Positions 34,133-43,529 of a stretch of 64,000 nucleotides of DNA are shown here, piece after piece. Position 1 is the stretch's first letter. Every line of letters starts with the position of its first letter. The stretch comes from Anditalea andensis. GTDB lineage: Bacteria > Bacteroidota > Bacteroidia > Cytophagales > Cyclobacteriaceae. The notes beneath the pieces are model-generated. The model was not told the DNA's origin. It saw only the letters and a list, made by a program, of their open reading frames with translations, and ran no database searches. The stretch covers positions 114,173 to 178,172 of the forward strand of contig NZ_JMIH01000013.1 in assembly GCF_000714815.1 (NCBI RefSeq), read 5' to 3'. A program made the position numbers and the translations under genes.

Positions 34133-36244
34133 TTATGCAGGCACAGTATCCTTAGCTCCTCTTTGCCAATGCCTATAAACGGCGAGCGCTTTTTCATATT
34201 TCTCTAGGAAACCTTTATCCAAAGTTTCCCCTCCTACGACACCTTTTTCTTCCCAAGATTCAGAAGCTCCTTCGTATGCGGTGATAAGGTTCTTCAGCGC
34301 TGTTTGTGAAAGCAGCTTCTGGCCTTTACCTATAGTAGCTATACTTTTACAGTGTTTATACACCTCATTTATAAAATGAATGGTTTCTCCGTTTTCTACC
34401 TGTCTGGCTATGCTATCTTCTCCATCCACTATTACTATACTGTCATAAAGTACAGATGCTGTAGTAATATATGACTTATCTACCTTTATGCCATCTAAAT
34501 CACCAAATTTGGAAGCTACTACTTCAGCCATGGCGCCTTTTGAAATAAGCCATTCTTTAAGTGCTTTAATGGTAGCTGTATTTGCTCCGTTTTCAGCTAG
34601 TATACCTACCTTTCTCCCCTGAATACTATCGGCTTTTTTCATCTTTTCCATACTTAAAGCGGGAGAGTCTTTAGCTATTAGCCTGCCTTTCCAAATGCGA
34701 TCTACAAATTCCGCCTGTTCTTTTTGGAGTACTTCTACTTTGTCAGGAGATAGCGGTGCTACCCCTATACCTCCTGCCACTCTGTTAGCCAGATCACTAT
34801 CGATCCTAGCAAAATGTTCTACCACTCGCTCACGTATAGCCATTTCTGTTACTTTTCCCAGTTCAAACCAAGCCGCTTCTACGATATGCTGTTTCTCCAC
34901 AGCCGTCATGCTGTTCCAGAAAAGGGTGGCCTGTGAATAAAAATCTTTAAATCCTTCAGACCTTTCTCTAGTCTTAACACCTGAAACCGGTTCTGGATAA
35001 TGGACATACCCTCCTTCGCTAGCAGGTGCCATCATGGGGCAGCCAGTTGCTCTAGAATTGGGGAAATAATTTACCTTACCTGTGTTTCCTCGTCTATGGA
35101 ATCCTTCCTGCTGGTTGTTATTTACCGGTTTCTTAGGACTGTTGATAGGTATCTCTGCAAAATTGGGTCCTCCCAGTCTCAGCAGTTGCGTATCCAAATA
35201 TGAAAACAACCTCCCCTGAAGTAAGGGATCATTAGTAAGGTCTATACCTGGCACTAAATGTCCAGGATGAAAGGCTACTTGTTCTGTTTCATTGAAAAAA
35301 TTATCTGGATTTCTATTTAGGGTCATTTTTCCGGCTTTCACTAAAGGGACCATTTCCTCTGGCCAGATTTTGGTGGCATCTAGTATATCAAAGCCAAATT
35401 TATGTTCATCTTCTTCAGGCAGAATTTGTAAGCATAATTCATATTCTGGATAGTTGCCCATTTCTATTGATTCCCAAAGATCCCTTCTATTAAAATCAGC
35501 ATCTTTTCCGGCTATCTTCTGGGTTTCATCCCAAACGAAAGATGCCATGTCTTTGGTAGGTTTCCAGTGGAATTTTACAAAATGGCTTTTACCTTCTTCA
35601 TTGATCAAACGGAAAGTATGAACCCCAAATCCTTCCATGGTAGAATAACTACGAGGTAGCGCCCTATCTGACAACACCCACATGATCATATGCATAGATT
35701 CTGGCATCAAGGATATAAAATCCCAAAACGAATCGTGAGCTGCAGAAGCCTGTGGCATTTCGTTATGTGGTTCCGGTTTAATAGCATGTACTAAATCGGG
35801 AAACTTTATTCCGTCCTGAATAAAAAACACTGGCATATTATTGCCCACTAAGTCATAATTACCTTCATCCGTATAAAATTTGGTGGCAAATCCCCGTACA
35901 TCCCTTACAGCATCCGCCGATCCCCTAAAACCAACTACGGTAGAAAATCTTACAAAAACATCTGTACTCTTTCCGGCTTTCAGAAAAGAAGCTTTAGTAT
36001 ACTTTTCCAATCCACCATAAGCTTCGAATATTCCATGCGCAGCAGAACCACGGGCATGAACTACTCTTTCAGGGATTCTTTCATGATCGAAATGTGTCAT
36101 TTTCTCCCTGAAGTGATGATCGTCCATAATCAAAGGTCCCCTTTGACCGGCACGCAATCCATCATCGGTATGGTTAACCCTTTGACCTTGATTGGTAGTC
36201 AAGTATTTTTCCTCTTCATTATTGTAATTGTGCTCATTATCCAT
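34133..36244 (-). CDS. katE: Large-subunit catalase (HPII/KatE type)
   Basis: This 703-residue monofunctional haem catalase degrades hydrogen peroxide in the cytoplasm. The core has distal His63 (VVHARGSAAHG), distal Asn136 (LVGNNMPVFF) and the proximal haem ligand Tyr349 (RLFSYLDTQ). The C-terminal 140 residues form the class I glutaminase-like (DJ-1-type) domain of large-subunit catalases: GRKVGILAENGAN, VDGEDSIA, AIATIGKGQ-like strands. An extra N-terminal arm of about 25 residues precedes the core. It has a 510-bp upstream region and probably its own stress promoter. Confidence 0.97.
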   Translation of the reverse strand: MDNEHNYNNEEEKYLTTNQGQRVNHTDDGLRAGQRGPLIMDDHHFREKMTHFDHERIPERVVHARGSAAHGIFEAYGGLEKYTKASFLKAGKSTDVFVRFSTVVGFRGSADAVRDVRGFATKFYTDEGNYDLVGNNMPVFFIQDGIKFPDLVHAIKPEPHNEMPQASAAHDSFWDFISLMPESMHMIMWVLSDRALPRSYSTMEGFGVHTFRLINEEGKSHFVKFHWKPTKDMASFVWDETQKIAGKDADFNRRDLWESIEMGNYPEYELCLQILPEEDEHKFGFDILDATKIWPEEMVPLVKAGKMTLNRNPDNFFNETEQVAFHPGHLVPGIDLTNDPLLQGRLFSYLDTQLLRLGGPNFAEIPINSPKKPVNNNQQEGFHRRGNTGKVNYFPNSRATGCPMMAPASEGGYVHYPEPVSGVKTRERSEGFKDFYSQATLFWNSMTAVEKQHIVEAAWFELGKVTEMAIRERVVEHFARIDSDLANRVAGGIGVAPLSPDKVEVLQKEQAEFVDRIWKGRLIAKDSPALSMEKMKKADSIQGRKVGILAENGANTATIKALKEWLISKGAMAEVVASKFGDLDGIKVDKSYITTASVLYDSIVIVDGEDSIARQVENGETIHFINEVYKHCKSIATIGKGQKLLSQTALKNLITAYEGASESWEEKGVVGGETLDKGFLEKYEKALAVYRHWQRGAKDTVPA

Positions 36245-36757
36245 AATAAATCCCTTTTATTAAATAGTAAAACATCATATTTGACAAAGTGTATTCCAAT
36301 TATCTAATATTTGATACGATTTATCTTATTTATATCTATTTTAAAGTATATGGTTCTTTTATGAAAACAGTAAGGTATTTATATATCTGACCTTTGGAAA
36401 TTAATATAGGTGTGGGGACCACTTCTCCACCATATGGCAAAAGAATGTAACGCAATGAGGTAATTTATAGGTCTATGAGTAAGAAAGAATAGATTACACC
36501 CCAAAATGTGGTAACTATCAATTATAATAAGGTGAAATTTTATAGGTAATTGAAAGATTCATTAGAAAAGTATAGGTTTGGATCAAAGCTAAATCTATAA
36601 ATAAAAATCACATAGCTTGACAGCCTTAAAAAATAATTCACTTTAGCTAAAGTTCTACATCGCATCCTCTATATAAGGCACACCTTACATATTTTCCAAT
36701 ATATATTTGTATAAAACCTGGATAATACCAGGTTTTATACAAATAGTCAAAAAATGG
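36245..36757. other. Intergenic region upstream of catalase
   Basis: Between the catalase start and the stop of the next minus-strand gene lie about 510 bp. The right end holds a very strong hairpin (36704-36745); the remainder is AT-rich with no coding frame. Catalase control elements are expected here, but no known operator was recognised. Confidence 0.5.
36704..36745 (-). terminator. 18-bp perfect palindromic hairpin, terminator candidate
   Basis: The 18 bases at 36704-36721 pair without error with 36728-36745 around the loop ATAATA. It lies 12 bp after the stop of the 115-residue gene on the minus strand. A/T-rich outer parts of the stem would form the T tract. It is longer than a usual terminator stem. 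Confidence 0.75.
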
Positions 36758-37105
36758 TTAATCTAAATCCTCTAACCTCTCATCTCTTTCTATTTTAATT
36801 TTTTTGATAAATTCATTGACATACAAAGCATCTTCTCCAGAATATGTCCCATATGAATCCAATAAATATCCCTTTTTACCTTCATTGGTTTGCAAGGCAT
36901 AGATGACGGCCATATCTGCAGGATCTGATTCACCTTCAAATCGGTATACCTTCACCACCTTCAAATCTTCTGGCTTATATATATTTTCATCGTCACCTAA
37001 TATGGCTCCTTTATCTCTCTTTATCTTCAGTTCCTCCCCATAACCCAATTCTGGTAATCTGTTCATTACTTGTGAAAGAGTGGTCATTGATCTTGATGTG
37101 CTCAT
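36758..37105 (-). CDS. Small conserved protein of unknown role
   Basis: This 115-residue soluble protein reads TTLSQVMNRLPELGYGEELKIK, then YKPEDLKVVKVYRFEGESDPADMAVIYAL and GKKGYLLDSYGTYSGEDA. The layout recalls a Bacteroidota family that is labelled phosphoribosylpyrophosphate synthetase in databases; nothing in it resembles that enzyme, so the name should not be used. The surviving signature is the RFEGxSDPxDxAVxYAL line. It stands alone, with a palindromic terminator behind it and RmuC in front on the same strand, 96 bp apart. Function unknown. Confidence 0.75.
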   Translation of the reverse strand: MSTSRSMTTLSQVMNRLPELGYGEELKIKRDKGAILGDDENIYKPEDLKVVKVYRFEGESDPADMAVIYALQTNEGKKGYLLDSYGTYSGEDALYVNEFIKKIKIERDERLEDLD

Positions 37106-37201
37106 AATTGTTATATGATTAAAGTTTTAAATAATATCCAGTCTGGATATGCTCATGTCCAAAAATTGCGCCATGTTATCATTCTGTCATGCTGTCTTTT
37201 T

Positions 37202-38683
37202 TTATTGCTTTAATACCTTTTCAGGAATAGAAGAAGTCGTTTTTACACCTAATTTTTTAAGCTTTTCCACCTGGCCTATAAGATTCCCATTTCCAGTCTT
37301 TATTTGCTTCATTGCATTAGTGTATGCCGTTTGAGATTTTTCCAGATGTGAACCTATACTTTCAAGGCTAGAAAGGAAGGTCACAAATTTATCGTAAAGT
37401 TTACCGCCTCTTTCGGCTATCTCCAAAGCATTTAGAGTCTGCTCCGTTCTGACCCATAGATCCTTTATCATCTTTAAGGCTGCGATGAGATTACTGCTGG
37501 AAATCAAAAGTATCCTTTTCTTATAGGCATATTCCCAAAGATTCGGATCAGCCTGTACTGCAGTAATATAAGCGGCCTCCATGGGTACAAACATGATGAC
37601 AAAATCCAAAACCTTGTCATAACCATCATACTGTTTGGCTGATAGTTGATCTATATGGTTTTTGATTGATTTTAAATGCGCTGATAAGGATAGTTTTTGA
37701 ACCTCTATATCATCAGAGGAATAATACTGTTCATATGCCACTAAAGATACTTTACTGTCTATGATTACTTTTCGGTCATCTGGGTAAGTGATGGTCACAT
37801 CCGGTTGCATACGCTTCCCATTAGGGCCTAACAGATATTCCCCCGAAGCATCTTTCAAAAATTCCTGCAGCACATAATGCCTGTTTTTTTCAAGACCCGA
37901 ATTTTGAAGGATCGTTTCCAATATGGCTTCGCCCCAGTTCCCCTGGGTTTTGGCATTGCCTTTTAGTGCACGGGTCAGGTTTTTGGCTTCCTCACTGATC
38001 TGCTGGTTTAATCCAACCAGCTCCTTTACCCTTTCCTCAAGGGAAAACCTTTGCTTGGATTCCTTATCGTAAGTCTCCTCTACTTTTTTCTTAAATTCGC
38101 CAAATTCATGACCCAGAGGCTGTAGGATTTTTTCTATACTGTCTTTGTTCTGCTGAGAAAACCTTATAGCCTTATCTTCCAGGATCTTGTTGGCCAGAAG
38201 CTCAAACTGAGCAGAAAACTTATGTCCTATGTCATCTAGTGCCATGGCCTGGGTTTCCAGTTTTTCTTTAAGTCCTTCTTTTTCCTGGTTCACACCGGAT
38301 AAAGCAATGCGACTTTGGGATAGGCTTTCCTGACACTGTTCCAATTTATCTTTCAATTCACTCTCTCTTATAGAAAGTGCATTTAGGTATGATTTCACCG
38401 ATTTCAGTTCAGTTTCCAGTTCAGTTTTCTCTCTAAAGAGCTGCTGCACATGTAGCTCTGCTAGCCGATTTTCATTTAAAAAACGGGATAGTTCCTCTTT
38501 TTTATCCTGAAGCTGAATAGAAAGCTGGGATAGTTTTTCTTTGATGACTGCATTCTCAGATTTCAGGCTACTGATCACCTGTATATGCTCTTGGCTAATC
38601 ATTTCTCCGGATGCTTTGAACCGAAAGAGATAAATGATTATCACACCCAAAATCACTATAATTGATAAAAGTAAAAATTCCAT
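37202..38683 (-). CDS. rmuC: RmuC-family DNA recombination protein
   Basis: This 493-residue protein begins with a membrane anchor (LLLSIIVILGVIIIYLF), then about 190 residues of charged coiled coil (25-215), then the RmuC nuclease-like domain: LVGLNQQISEEAKNLTRALKGN, TQGNWGEAILETIL, PDVTITYPDDRKVIIDSKVSL, and MFVPMEAAYI. RmuC limits inversions at short inverted repeats and resembles PD-(D/E)xK endonucleases; its acidic DSK residues are present. It is transcribed toward the 115-residue gene and is divergent from the glycerophosphodiesterase. Confidence 0.93.
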   Translation of the reverse strand: MEFLLLSIIVILGVIIIYLFRFKASGEMISQEHIQVISSLKSENAVIKEKLSQLSIQLQDKKEELSRFLNENRLAELHVQQLFREKTELETELKSVKSYLNALSIRESELKDKLEQCQESLSQSRIALSGVNQEKEGLKEKLETQAMALDDIGHKFSAQFELLANKILEDKAIRFSQQNKDSIEKILQPLGHEFGEFKKKVEETYDKESKQRFSLEERVKELVGLNQQISEEAKNLTRALKGNAKTQGNWGEAILETILQNSGLEKNRHYVLQEFLKDASGEYLLGPNGKRMQPDVTITYPDDRKVIIDSKVSLVAYEQYYSSDDIEVQKLSLSAHLKSIKNHIDQLSAKQYDGYDKVLDFVIMFVPMEAAYITAVQADPNLWEYAYKKRILLISSSNLIAALKMIKDLWVRTEQTLNALEIAERGGKLYDKFVTFLSSLESIGSHLEKSQTAYTNAMKQIKTGNGNLIGQVEKLKKLGVKTTSSIPEKVLKQ

Positions 38684-38992
38684 AGATTTTGTTTTTCGCT
38701 TTCAAAAATAAAAATAGCTAAACATGGACTATTTTCCACTATTAAAGTATGTTTCCATTTTTTAAATGACAGTAATTGTCCCAAATATTACAGATCCATT
38801 CTCTAAATTACATATACCATGAGTATGGTCCTATCAGTAGTTAAAAGTCAATACTCAAACCATAAAATTAAAAATTAACCTTATGATAAAGATCTAGTAA
38901 AATGATAGTACTGGATTTGCAATCAAATAAGTTTAAGTTTGGGCATCCATAACTATATTGCTATTAAAATATCAAAGCAAATTCTAAGTCAG
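38684..38992. other. Divergent region between rmuC and the phosphodiesterase
   Basis: About 310 bp of AT-rich sequence with no gene. One promoter motif for the plus-strand gene is listed separately; none was recognised for rmuC. Confidence 0.5.
38934..38941 (+). promoter_or_regulatory. Candidate -7 element for the phosphodiesterase gene
   Basis: TAAGTTTG fits TAnnTTTG, and a TTTGC at 38916-38920 could serve as the -33 element, though the 14-bp gap is shorter than usual. It implies a leader of about 45 nt. The same TTTG also supplies the TTG once read as an earlier start codon, which favours the downstream ATG as the true start. Confidence 0.35.
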
Positions 38993-39799
38993 ATGAAATA
39001 TTTTGCGATCTCTCTTATCCTTACCTTTTCTAATATTTTCCTCAGCCATCCAGTACATATGGTTAAAGACGAAGCGTTTCATACTAACAAGATCATTGCC
39101 CATAGAGGTGCTTGGAAAGCCAAAAATCTTCCCCAAAATTCAATTGCTTCCTTGGAAGAAGCCATAAGACTAGGATGTGAAGGTTCTGAGTTTGATGTAT
39201 GGATGACCATGGATTCTGTTTTAGTAGTCAACCATGATGCGGATTTTTATGGCATGCCTATAGAAAGCTCTACCTATAAGGCTCTTCTGGAAAAAAAGCA
39301 TCCCAATGGAGAGCAGATACCAACTGTGGAAAAGTACCTAAAAAAAGGTATGGAACAAAATGGCACAAAATTGATTATGGAATTAAAAACCTCCACTGTA
39401 AGCAAAGAAAGAAGTTTGTCATTGGCAAAAAACGCAGTGAAACTTGTTAAAGATCTAGGTGCGGAAAAGTGGGTCGATTATATAGCCTTTGACTACGACA
39501 TGTGTGAGAAAATTATAGCGGAAGACCATAATGCCAATGTGGCTTATTTATACGGCAATAAATCACCCGAAGAACTGAAAAAAGCTGGTTTTTTTGGCCT
39601 GGATTATCATTTCAGCATTTTTAGGAAAAACCCGCAATGGATTAATGAAGCCCATGATTTAGGCCTTACCGTCAATGCATGGACAGTAAATAAGGAAGAA
39701 GACATGCAGTGGCTACTGGACCAACAGGTAAGGTTTATTTCTACTGACGAACCTGAGTTGCTTTTTAAATTGATAAACAACAGTAATTTACGGATGTGA
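38993..39799 (+). CDS. Glycerophosphodiester phosphodiesterase
   Basis: The ATG at 38993 is chosen because it begins a signal peptide (MKYFAISLILTFSNIFLS); the longer frame starts at TTG 38939. The 268-residue protein is a GDPD-type TIM barrel with HRG at 37-39, the metal and catalytic residues Glu66 and Asp68 in SEFDVW, and His81 in VVNHD. It should hydrolyse deacylated phospholipids to glycerol-3-phosphate and an alcohol in the periplasm. C-terminal lines LTVNAWTVNKEEDMQWLL and ISTDEPELL are typical. It is monocistronic, with a hairpin 41 bp after the stop. Confidence 0.93.
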   Translation: MKYFAISLILTFSNIFLSHPVHMVKDEAFHTNKIIAHRGAWKAKNLPQNSIASLEEAIRLGCEGSEFDVWMTMDSVLVVNHDADFYGMPIESSTYKALLEKKHPNGEQIPTVEKYLKKGMEQNGTKLIMELKTSTVSKERSLSLAKNAVKLVKDLGAEKWVDYIAFDYDMCEKIIAEDHNANVAYLYGNKSPEELKKAGFFGLDYHFSIFRKNPQWINEAHDLGLTVNAWTVNKEEDMQWLLDQQVRFISTDEPELLFKLINNSNLRM

Positions 39800-39840
39800 T
39801 ATATATTTTGGCAGATAGATTTCTGGTGGAAGTTGTGTTT

Positions 39841-39873
39841 AAATCCGGAATCCAGAGAGTATATTTCGGATTT
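39841..39873 (+). terminator. Terminator candidate after the phosphodiesterase
   Basis: AAATCCGGAAT at 39841-39851 pairs with ATTTCGGATTT at 39863-39873, with one G-T pair and an 11-base loop. The T tract that follows is short (TTTTAG), so strength is uncertain. Confidence 0.5.
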
Positions 39874-40206
39874 TAGCCGAGCAGTTTAGGTGTTTTATCC
39901 TATAATCTAGGTTCATAGCAAAAATAGGTGATAGCTTATCTTCCATTAAATAATACTACAATTCACTAACAAACCATTAATTTTCTGCTTTCTATTTTTC
40001 TGTTTTTTTTCTACTGATCACAAAATTTCTGCTGATGCTCTTTTATATACCTATATAGTAAATCCGGTATTATGAAACTTATCACATAATATAAATCTAA
40101 TACAATCAGCCTGTATGATCAGAGATAGGTGATACGATATACTGAATACAGACAATCCGCTACCTACCATTGATCAAATTTTTATTAGACTTTTTCCTAA
40201 TTACAG

Positions 40207-40214
40207 TATATTTG
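40207..40214 (+). promoter_or_regulatory. Candidate -7 element for the TolB-amidohydrolase gene
   Basis: TATATTTG is an exact fit to TAnnTTTG and would give a short leader of about 27 nt before the ATG at 40248. No clear -33 TTG is spaced correctly. Assigned from motif and position. Confidence 0.4.
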
Positions 40215-40247
40215 AGGTCAATACTCCAATGATCAATCAGACAATTT

Positions 40248-43200
40248 ATGAATATTAAAAGTATAGGCTGTGCTCTTCTAGGAGTACTCATGACTGTAGC
40301 TGTTAACGCACAGGATAAAAAATGGGATGTGTCCAATCCTGAAGGTGAATGGAATTTTAAAACCCACCGTTTTACTACTGATGAAGGTACTTGGATGAAT
40401 CTGGATGTAAGTCCGGATGGAAAAACCATCATCTTTGATATGCTGGGAGATATCTATAGCCTGCCTATAGCTGGGGGCAATGCAACACCCCTTCGTACAG
40501 GCTTGCCTTTCGAAGTACAGCCAAAGTTCAGCCCAGATGGTAAATTGATTTCATTTACCAGTGATGCGGCAGGAGGTGATAACATATGGGTGATGAATGC
40601 TGATGGATCTGAGGCAAAACAGGTCACCAAAGAAACTTTCAGATTATTGAACAATGCCACGTGGATGCCCGATGGGAATTTTCTCATTGCCAGAAAGCAT
40701 TTTACATCAGGAAGATCTCTGGGTGCAGGAGAGATGTGGCAGTACCACATCACTGGAGGCAGCGGGATCCAGCTTACCAAAAGAAAAAACGATCAGCAGG
40801 ATGTAAATGAACCAGTAGTTTCCCCTGACGGCAGGTTCCTGTACTACAGTGAAGACGTAGCACCGGGAGGAGCTTTTGAATACAACCGTGACCCTAATAA
40901 GCAGATATATGTAATCAAAAGATATGATCTGCAGGACGGCTCCACTACCACTTTAACCGGGGGACCGGGAGGTGCAGGCAGGCCTACCCTATCTCCGGAT
41001 GGAAAAAAGATGGCCTTCATCAAACGTGTACGTGCAAAGTCTGTTCTGTATGTACATGATCTGGAGACTGGCGAGGAATGGCCAGTTTATGATCAGCTCA
41101 ACAGAGACCAGCAAGATGCCTGGGCTATATTTGGCGTATACCCTAATTTTAGCTGGATGCCGGGTAATAAAGAAATAGTATTCTGGGCTGGGGGAAAAAT
41201 AAACCGGGTCGATGTAGAAACATTTGATGTAAAAGAAATTCCTTTCTATGTAGATGCTACTATCCAGATAGCCGAGACCGTCCATTTCAATAATCCTGTA
41301 GAGGAAAATGAATTTACTTCAAAAGTGATCAGAAATGCCATAACTTCTCCTGATGGCAATACACTGGCTTTTAACGCACTCGGCTATATCTATACTAAAA
41401 GCTTACCTAACGGTACACCAAAAAGGTTGACTTCAGGGACGGACTTTGAAGCTGAACCCGCCTTTTCACCAGATGGAAAAACCATAGTGTACGTCACCTG
41501 GAATGATCTAGAAAAAGGTGCTATCCATAAAATTTCAAACACTGGCGGTAAATCCACCCAAATAACTGCTGAAAAAGGTATCTACAGAACGCCATCCTTT
41601 TCACCGGACGGAAAATCCATAACTTACAGGAGAGAGTCGGGAAACAATGATCAGGGAAGGACTTTTACCAAAAATCCGGGCATCTACACCATGGATAACG
41701 ATGGCAAAAACGTTAAGTTCCTCACTGGAAACGGCGAATATCCAACGTATACAAAAGATGGGAAAAGAATATTCATACAAGTAGGAGGCACCTTTATGGG
41801 CCGCATAGAAAAAGAACTTAAAAGTATAGATCTAAACGGACAGGAAGAACGAACGCATATCAAATCCAGATATGCCAATAGACTGGTACCTAGCCCCAAT
41901 AATGAATGGGTAGCCTTTACACATCTTCATAAAGCGTATGTAGCTCCTATGGTCATGAATGGTCAAGAATTAGACTTGGACGACAAGTCCACGGTTGTAC
42001 CTGTCTCTCAATTGGCTAAAGATGCAGGGATAAACCTTCACTGGTCCAAAGATGGTGACAGGATCTACTGGACGATGGGAGATTCCTATTACTCCAATAA
42101 ATTGGCTGATAAATTCACCTTTTTATCCGGCTCTCCAGATGAGGTAGGAGAACCTTCAACTGAGGGTGTACCTATCGGTCTTAAATATCAGATGGACAAA
42201 CCTAAAGGAAGAATAGCCTTTACCAATGCCAGACTGATCACGATGGAAGGGGATGAAGTTATTGAAAAAGGCACCATCATCATACATGAAAATAAAATAG
42301 AAACCATAGGACAAGCATCTGCAGTCGACATACCCAATGGTTCCAAGGTGTATGACATGAACGGTAAAACCATTATGCCGGGCATAGTAGATGCACATGC
42401 CCATATCGGAGCCTTCCGAGATGGACTGACCACTCAGCAGAACTGGCAGTTTTATGCCAACCTGGCCTTTGGGGTCACTACCGCACATGACCCATCTGCC
42501 AATACAGAAGCTGTCTTTACGCTCGCCGAAATGGTAAGAAACGGAAATTTGGTAGGGCCTAGGATCTTTAGCACGGGCTTCATCCTTTATGGGGCTGATG
42601 GAGATTTCAAAGCTGTAATCAATAGCTTAGATGATGCCCGCTCATCTATCAATAGAACCAAAGCATTTGGTGCTCAATCGGTCAAAAGTTATAACCAACC
42701 CAGACGGGAACAACGACAGCAAGTCATGCAGGCAGCCAGAGAACAAGGGATCAATGTAGTGCCCGAAGGAGGGTCGACCTTCTTTCACAACATGAGCATG
42801 ATCATGGATGGGCACACAGGAATAGAACATAATATACCTGTAGCACCGGTCTATAGAGATGTATTAGAACTATGGAGTCAGAGTAACTCGGGATATACCC
42901 CCACCCTTATAGTAAATTATTCAGGGTTAAATTCAGAATATTATTGGTACCAACATACCAATGTATGGGAAAATGAAAAACTACTGAGTTTTACCCCAAG
43001 AGGTATAATAGATGCCCGCTCAAGACACCGGACAATGGCACCTGATGAAGAATATGAAAACGGTCATATCAAAACCTCTAAAGCAGTAAATGAGCTAGCA
43101 AAAAAAGGGGTAAAAGTAAACCTTGGCGGACATGGGCAACTACAGGGATTAGGTGCTCACTGGGAACTTTGGAGTTTACAGCAGGGAGGAATGAGCAATC

Positions 43201-43529
43201 ACGATGCCCTTAAAGCGGCCACCATCAATGGCGCCAATTATATAGGCGCTGGTGCCGAGATAGGATCTCTTAAAACCGGTAAACTGGCAGATCTGATTAT
43301 CATGGACGAAAACCCACTTGAGGAAATAAGAAACTCGGAATCTATCCGCTATACAATGATCAATGGAAGGCTATATGATACCAAGACCATGCACCAGATA
43401 GGTAACGAACCGAAAGAACGCCACGAATTCTATTGGGAAGCAGGACCTTTCAATGAAGCTTTTCCGTGGCATGAAGAAGCCAAAAGCTTTATGCATGCCG
43501 GCTGCGGCTGTAGTATAGGACATAATTGA
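40248..43529 (+). CDS. TolB-like propeller fused to an amidohydrolase, exported
   Basis: This 1093-residue protein has a Sec signal peptide (1-21, ending VAVNAQ). Residues about 30-640 hold at least seven PD40/TolB blades, seen as repeated SPDGKxIxF motifs. Residues about 670-1065 form an amidohydrolase with the metal pair H717-A-H719 in VDAHAHIG, further His in GHTGIEHN and GGHGQLQG, and the closing GSLKTGKLADLIIMDENPL that returns to the small beta domain. It is probably a periplasmic dipeptidase-, imidazolonepropionase- or other cyclic-amide-like hydrolase. The last ten residues end C1086-G-C1088-S-I-G-H1092-N, a compact metal-type tail. Similar fusions occur widely in Bacteroidota and Gemmatimonadota without known substrate. 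Confidence 0.92.
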   Translation: MNIKSIGCALLGVLMTVAVNAQDKKWDVSNPEGEWNFKTHRFTTDEGTWMNLDVSPDGKTIIFDMLGDIYSLPIAGGNATPLRTGLPFEVQPKFSPDGKLISFTSDAAGGDNIWVMNADGSEAKQVTKETFRLLNNATWMPDGNFLIARKHFTSGRSLGAGEMWQYHITGGSGIQLTKRKNDQQDVNEPVVSPDGRFLYYSEDVAPGGAFEYNRDPNKQIYVIKRYDLQDGSTTTLTGGPGGAGRPTLSPDGKKMAFIKRVRAKSVLYVHDLETGEEWPVYDQLNRDQQDAWAIFGVYPNFSWMPGNKEIVFWAGGKINRVDVETFDVKEIPFYVDATIQIAETVHFNNPVEENEFTSKVIRNAITSPDGNTLAFNALGYIYTKSLPNGTPKRLTSGTDFEAEPAFSPDGKTIVYVTWNDLEKGAIHKISNTGGKSTQITAEKGIYRTPSFSPDGKSITYRRESGNNDQGRTFTKNPGIYTMDNDGKNVKFLTGNGEYPTYTKDGKRIFIQVGGTFMGRIEKELKSIDLNGQEERTHIKSRYANRLVPSPNNEWVAFTHLHKAYVAPMVMNGQELDLDDKSTVVPVSQLAKDAGINLHWSKDGDRIYWTMGDSYYSNKLADKFTFLSGSPDEVGEPSTEGVPIGLKYQMDKPKGRIAFTNARLITMEGDEVIEKGTIIIHENKIETIGQASAVDIPNGSKVYDMNGKTIMPGIVDAHAHIGAFRDGLTTQQNWQFYANLAFGVTTAHDPSANTEAVFTLAEMVRNGNLVGPRIFSTGFILYGADGDFKAVINSLDDARSSINRTKAFGAQSVKSYNQPRREQRQQVMQAAREQGINVVPEGGSTFFHNMSMIMDGHTGIEHNIPVAPVYRDVLELWSQSNSGYTPTLIVNYSGLNSEYYWYQHTNVWENEKLLSFTPRGIIDARSRHRTMAPDEEYENGHIKTSKAVNELAKKGVKVNLGGHGQLQGLGAHWELWSLQQGGMSNHDALKAATINGANYIGAGAEIGSLKTGKLADLIIMDENPLEEIRNSESIRYTMINGRLYDTKTMHQIGNEPKERHEFYWEAGPFNEAFPWHEEAKSFMHAGCGCSIGHN

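Larger units (their letters stand above)
39800..40247. other. Intergenic region with terminator and promoter motif
   Basis: About 450 bp separate the phosphodiesterase and the TolB-amidohydrolase gene, both on the plus strand. A terminator-like hairpin is near the left end and a -7 promoter motif near the right end. No coding frame was seen in between. Confidence 0.5.

Noticed and set aside
36758..37105. Naming the 115-residue protein phosphoribosylpyrophosphate synthetase
   Set aside because: No PRPP-synthetase motif is present and it is far too short; the label on related entries appears to be a propagated error.
37202..38683. A DNA defence island around rmuC and topB
   Set aside because: The two genes are 10 kb apart, both are ordinary housekeeping families, and no restriction, CRISPR, toxin or phage-defence gene lies between.
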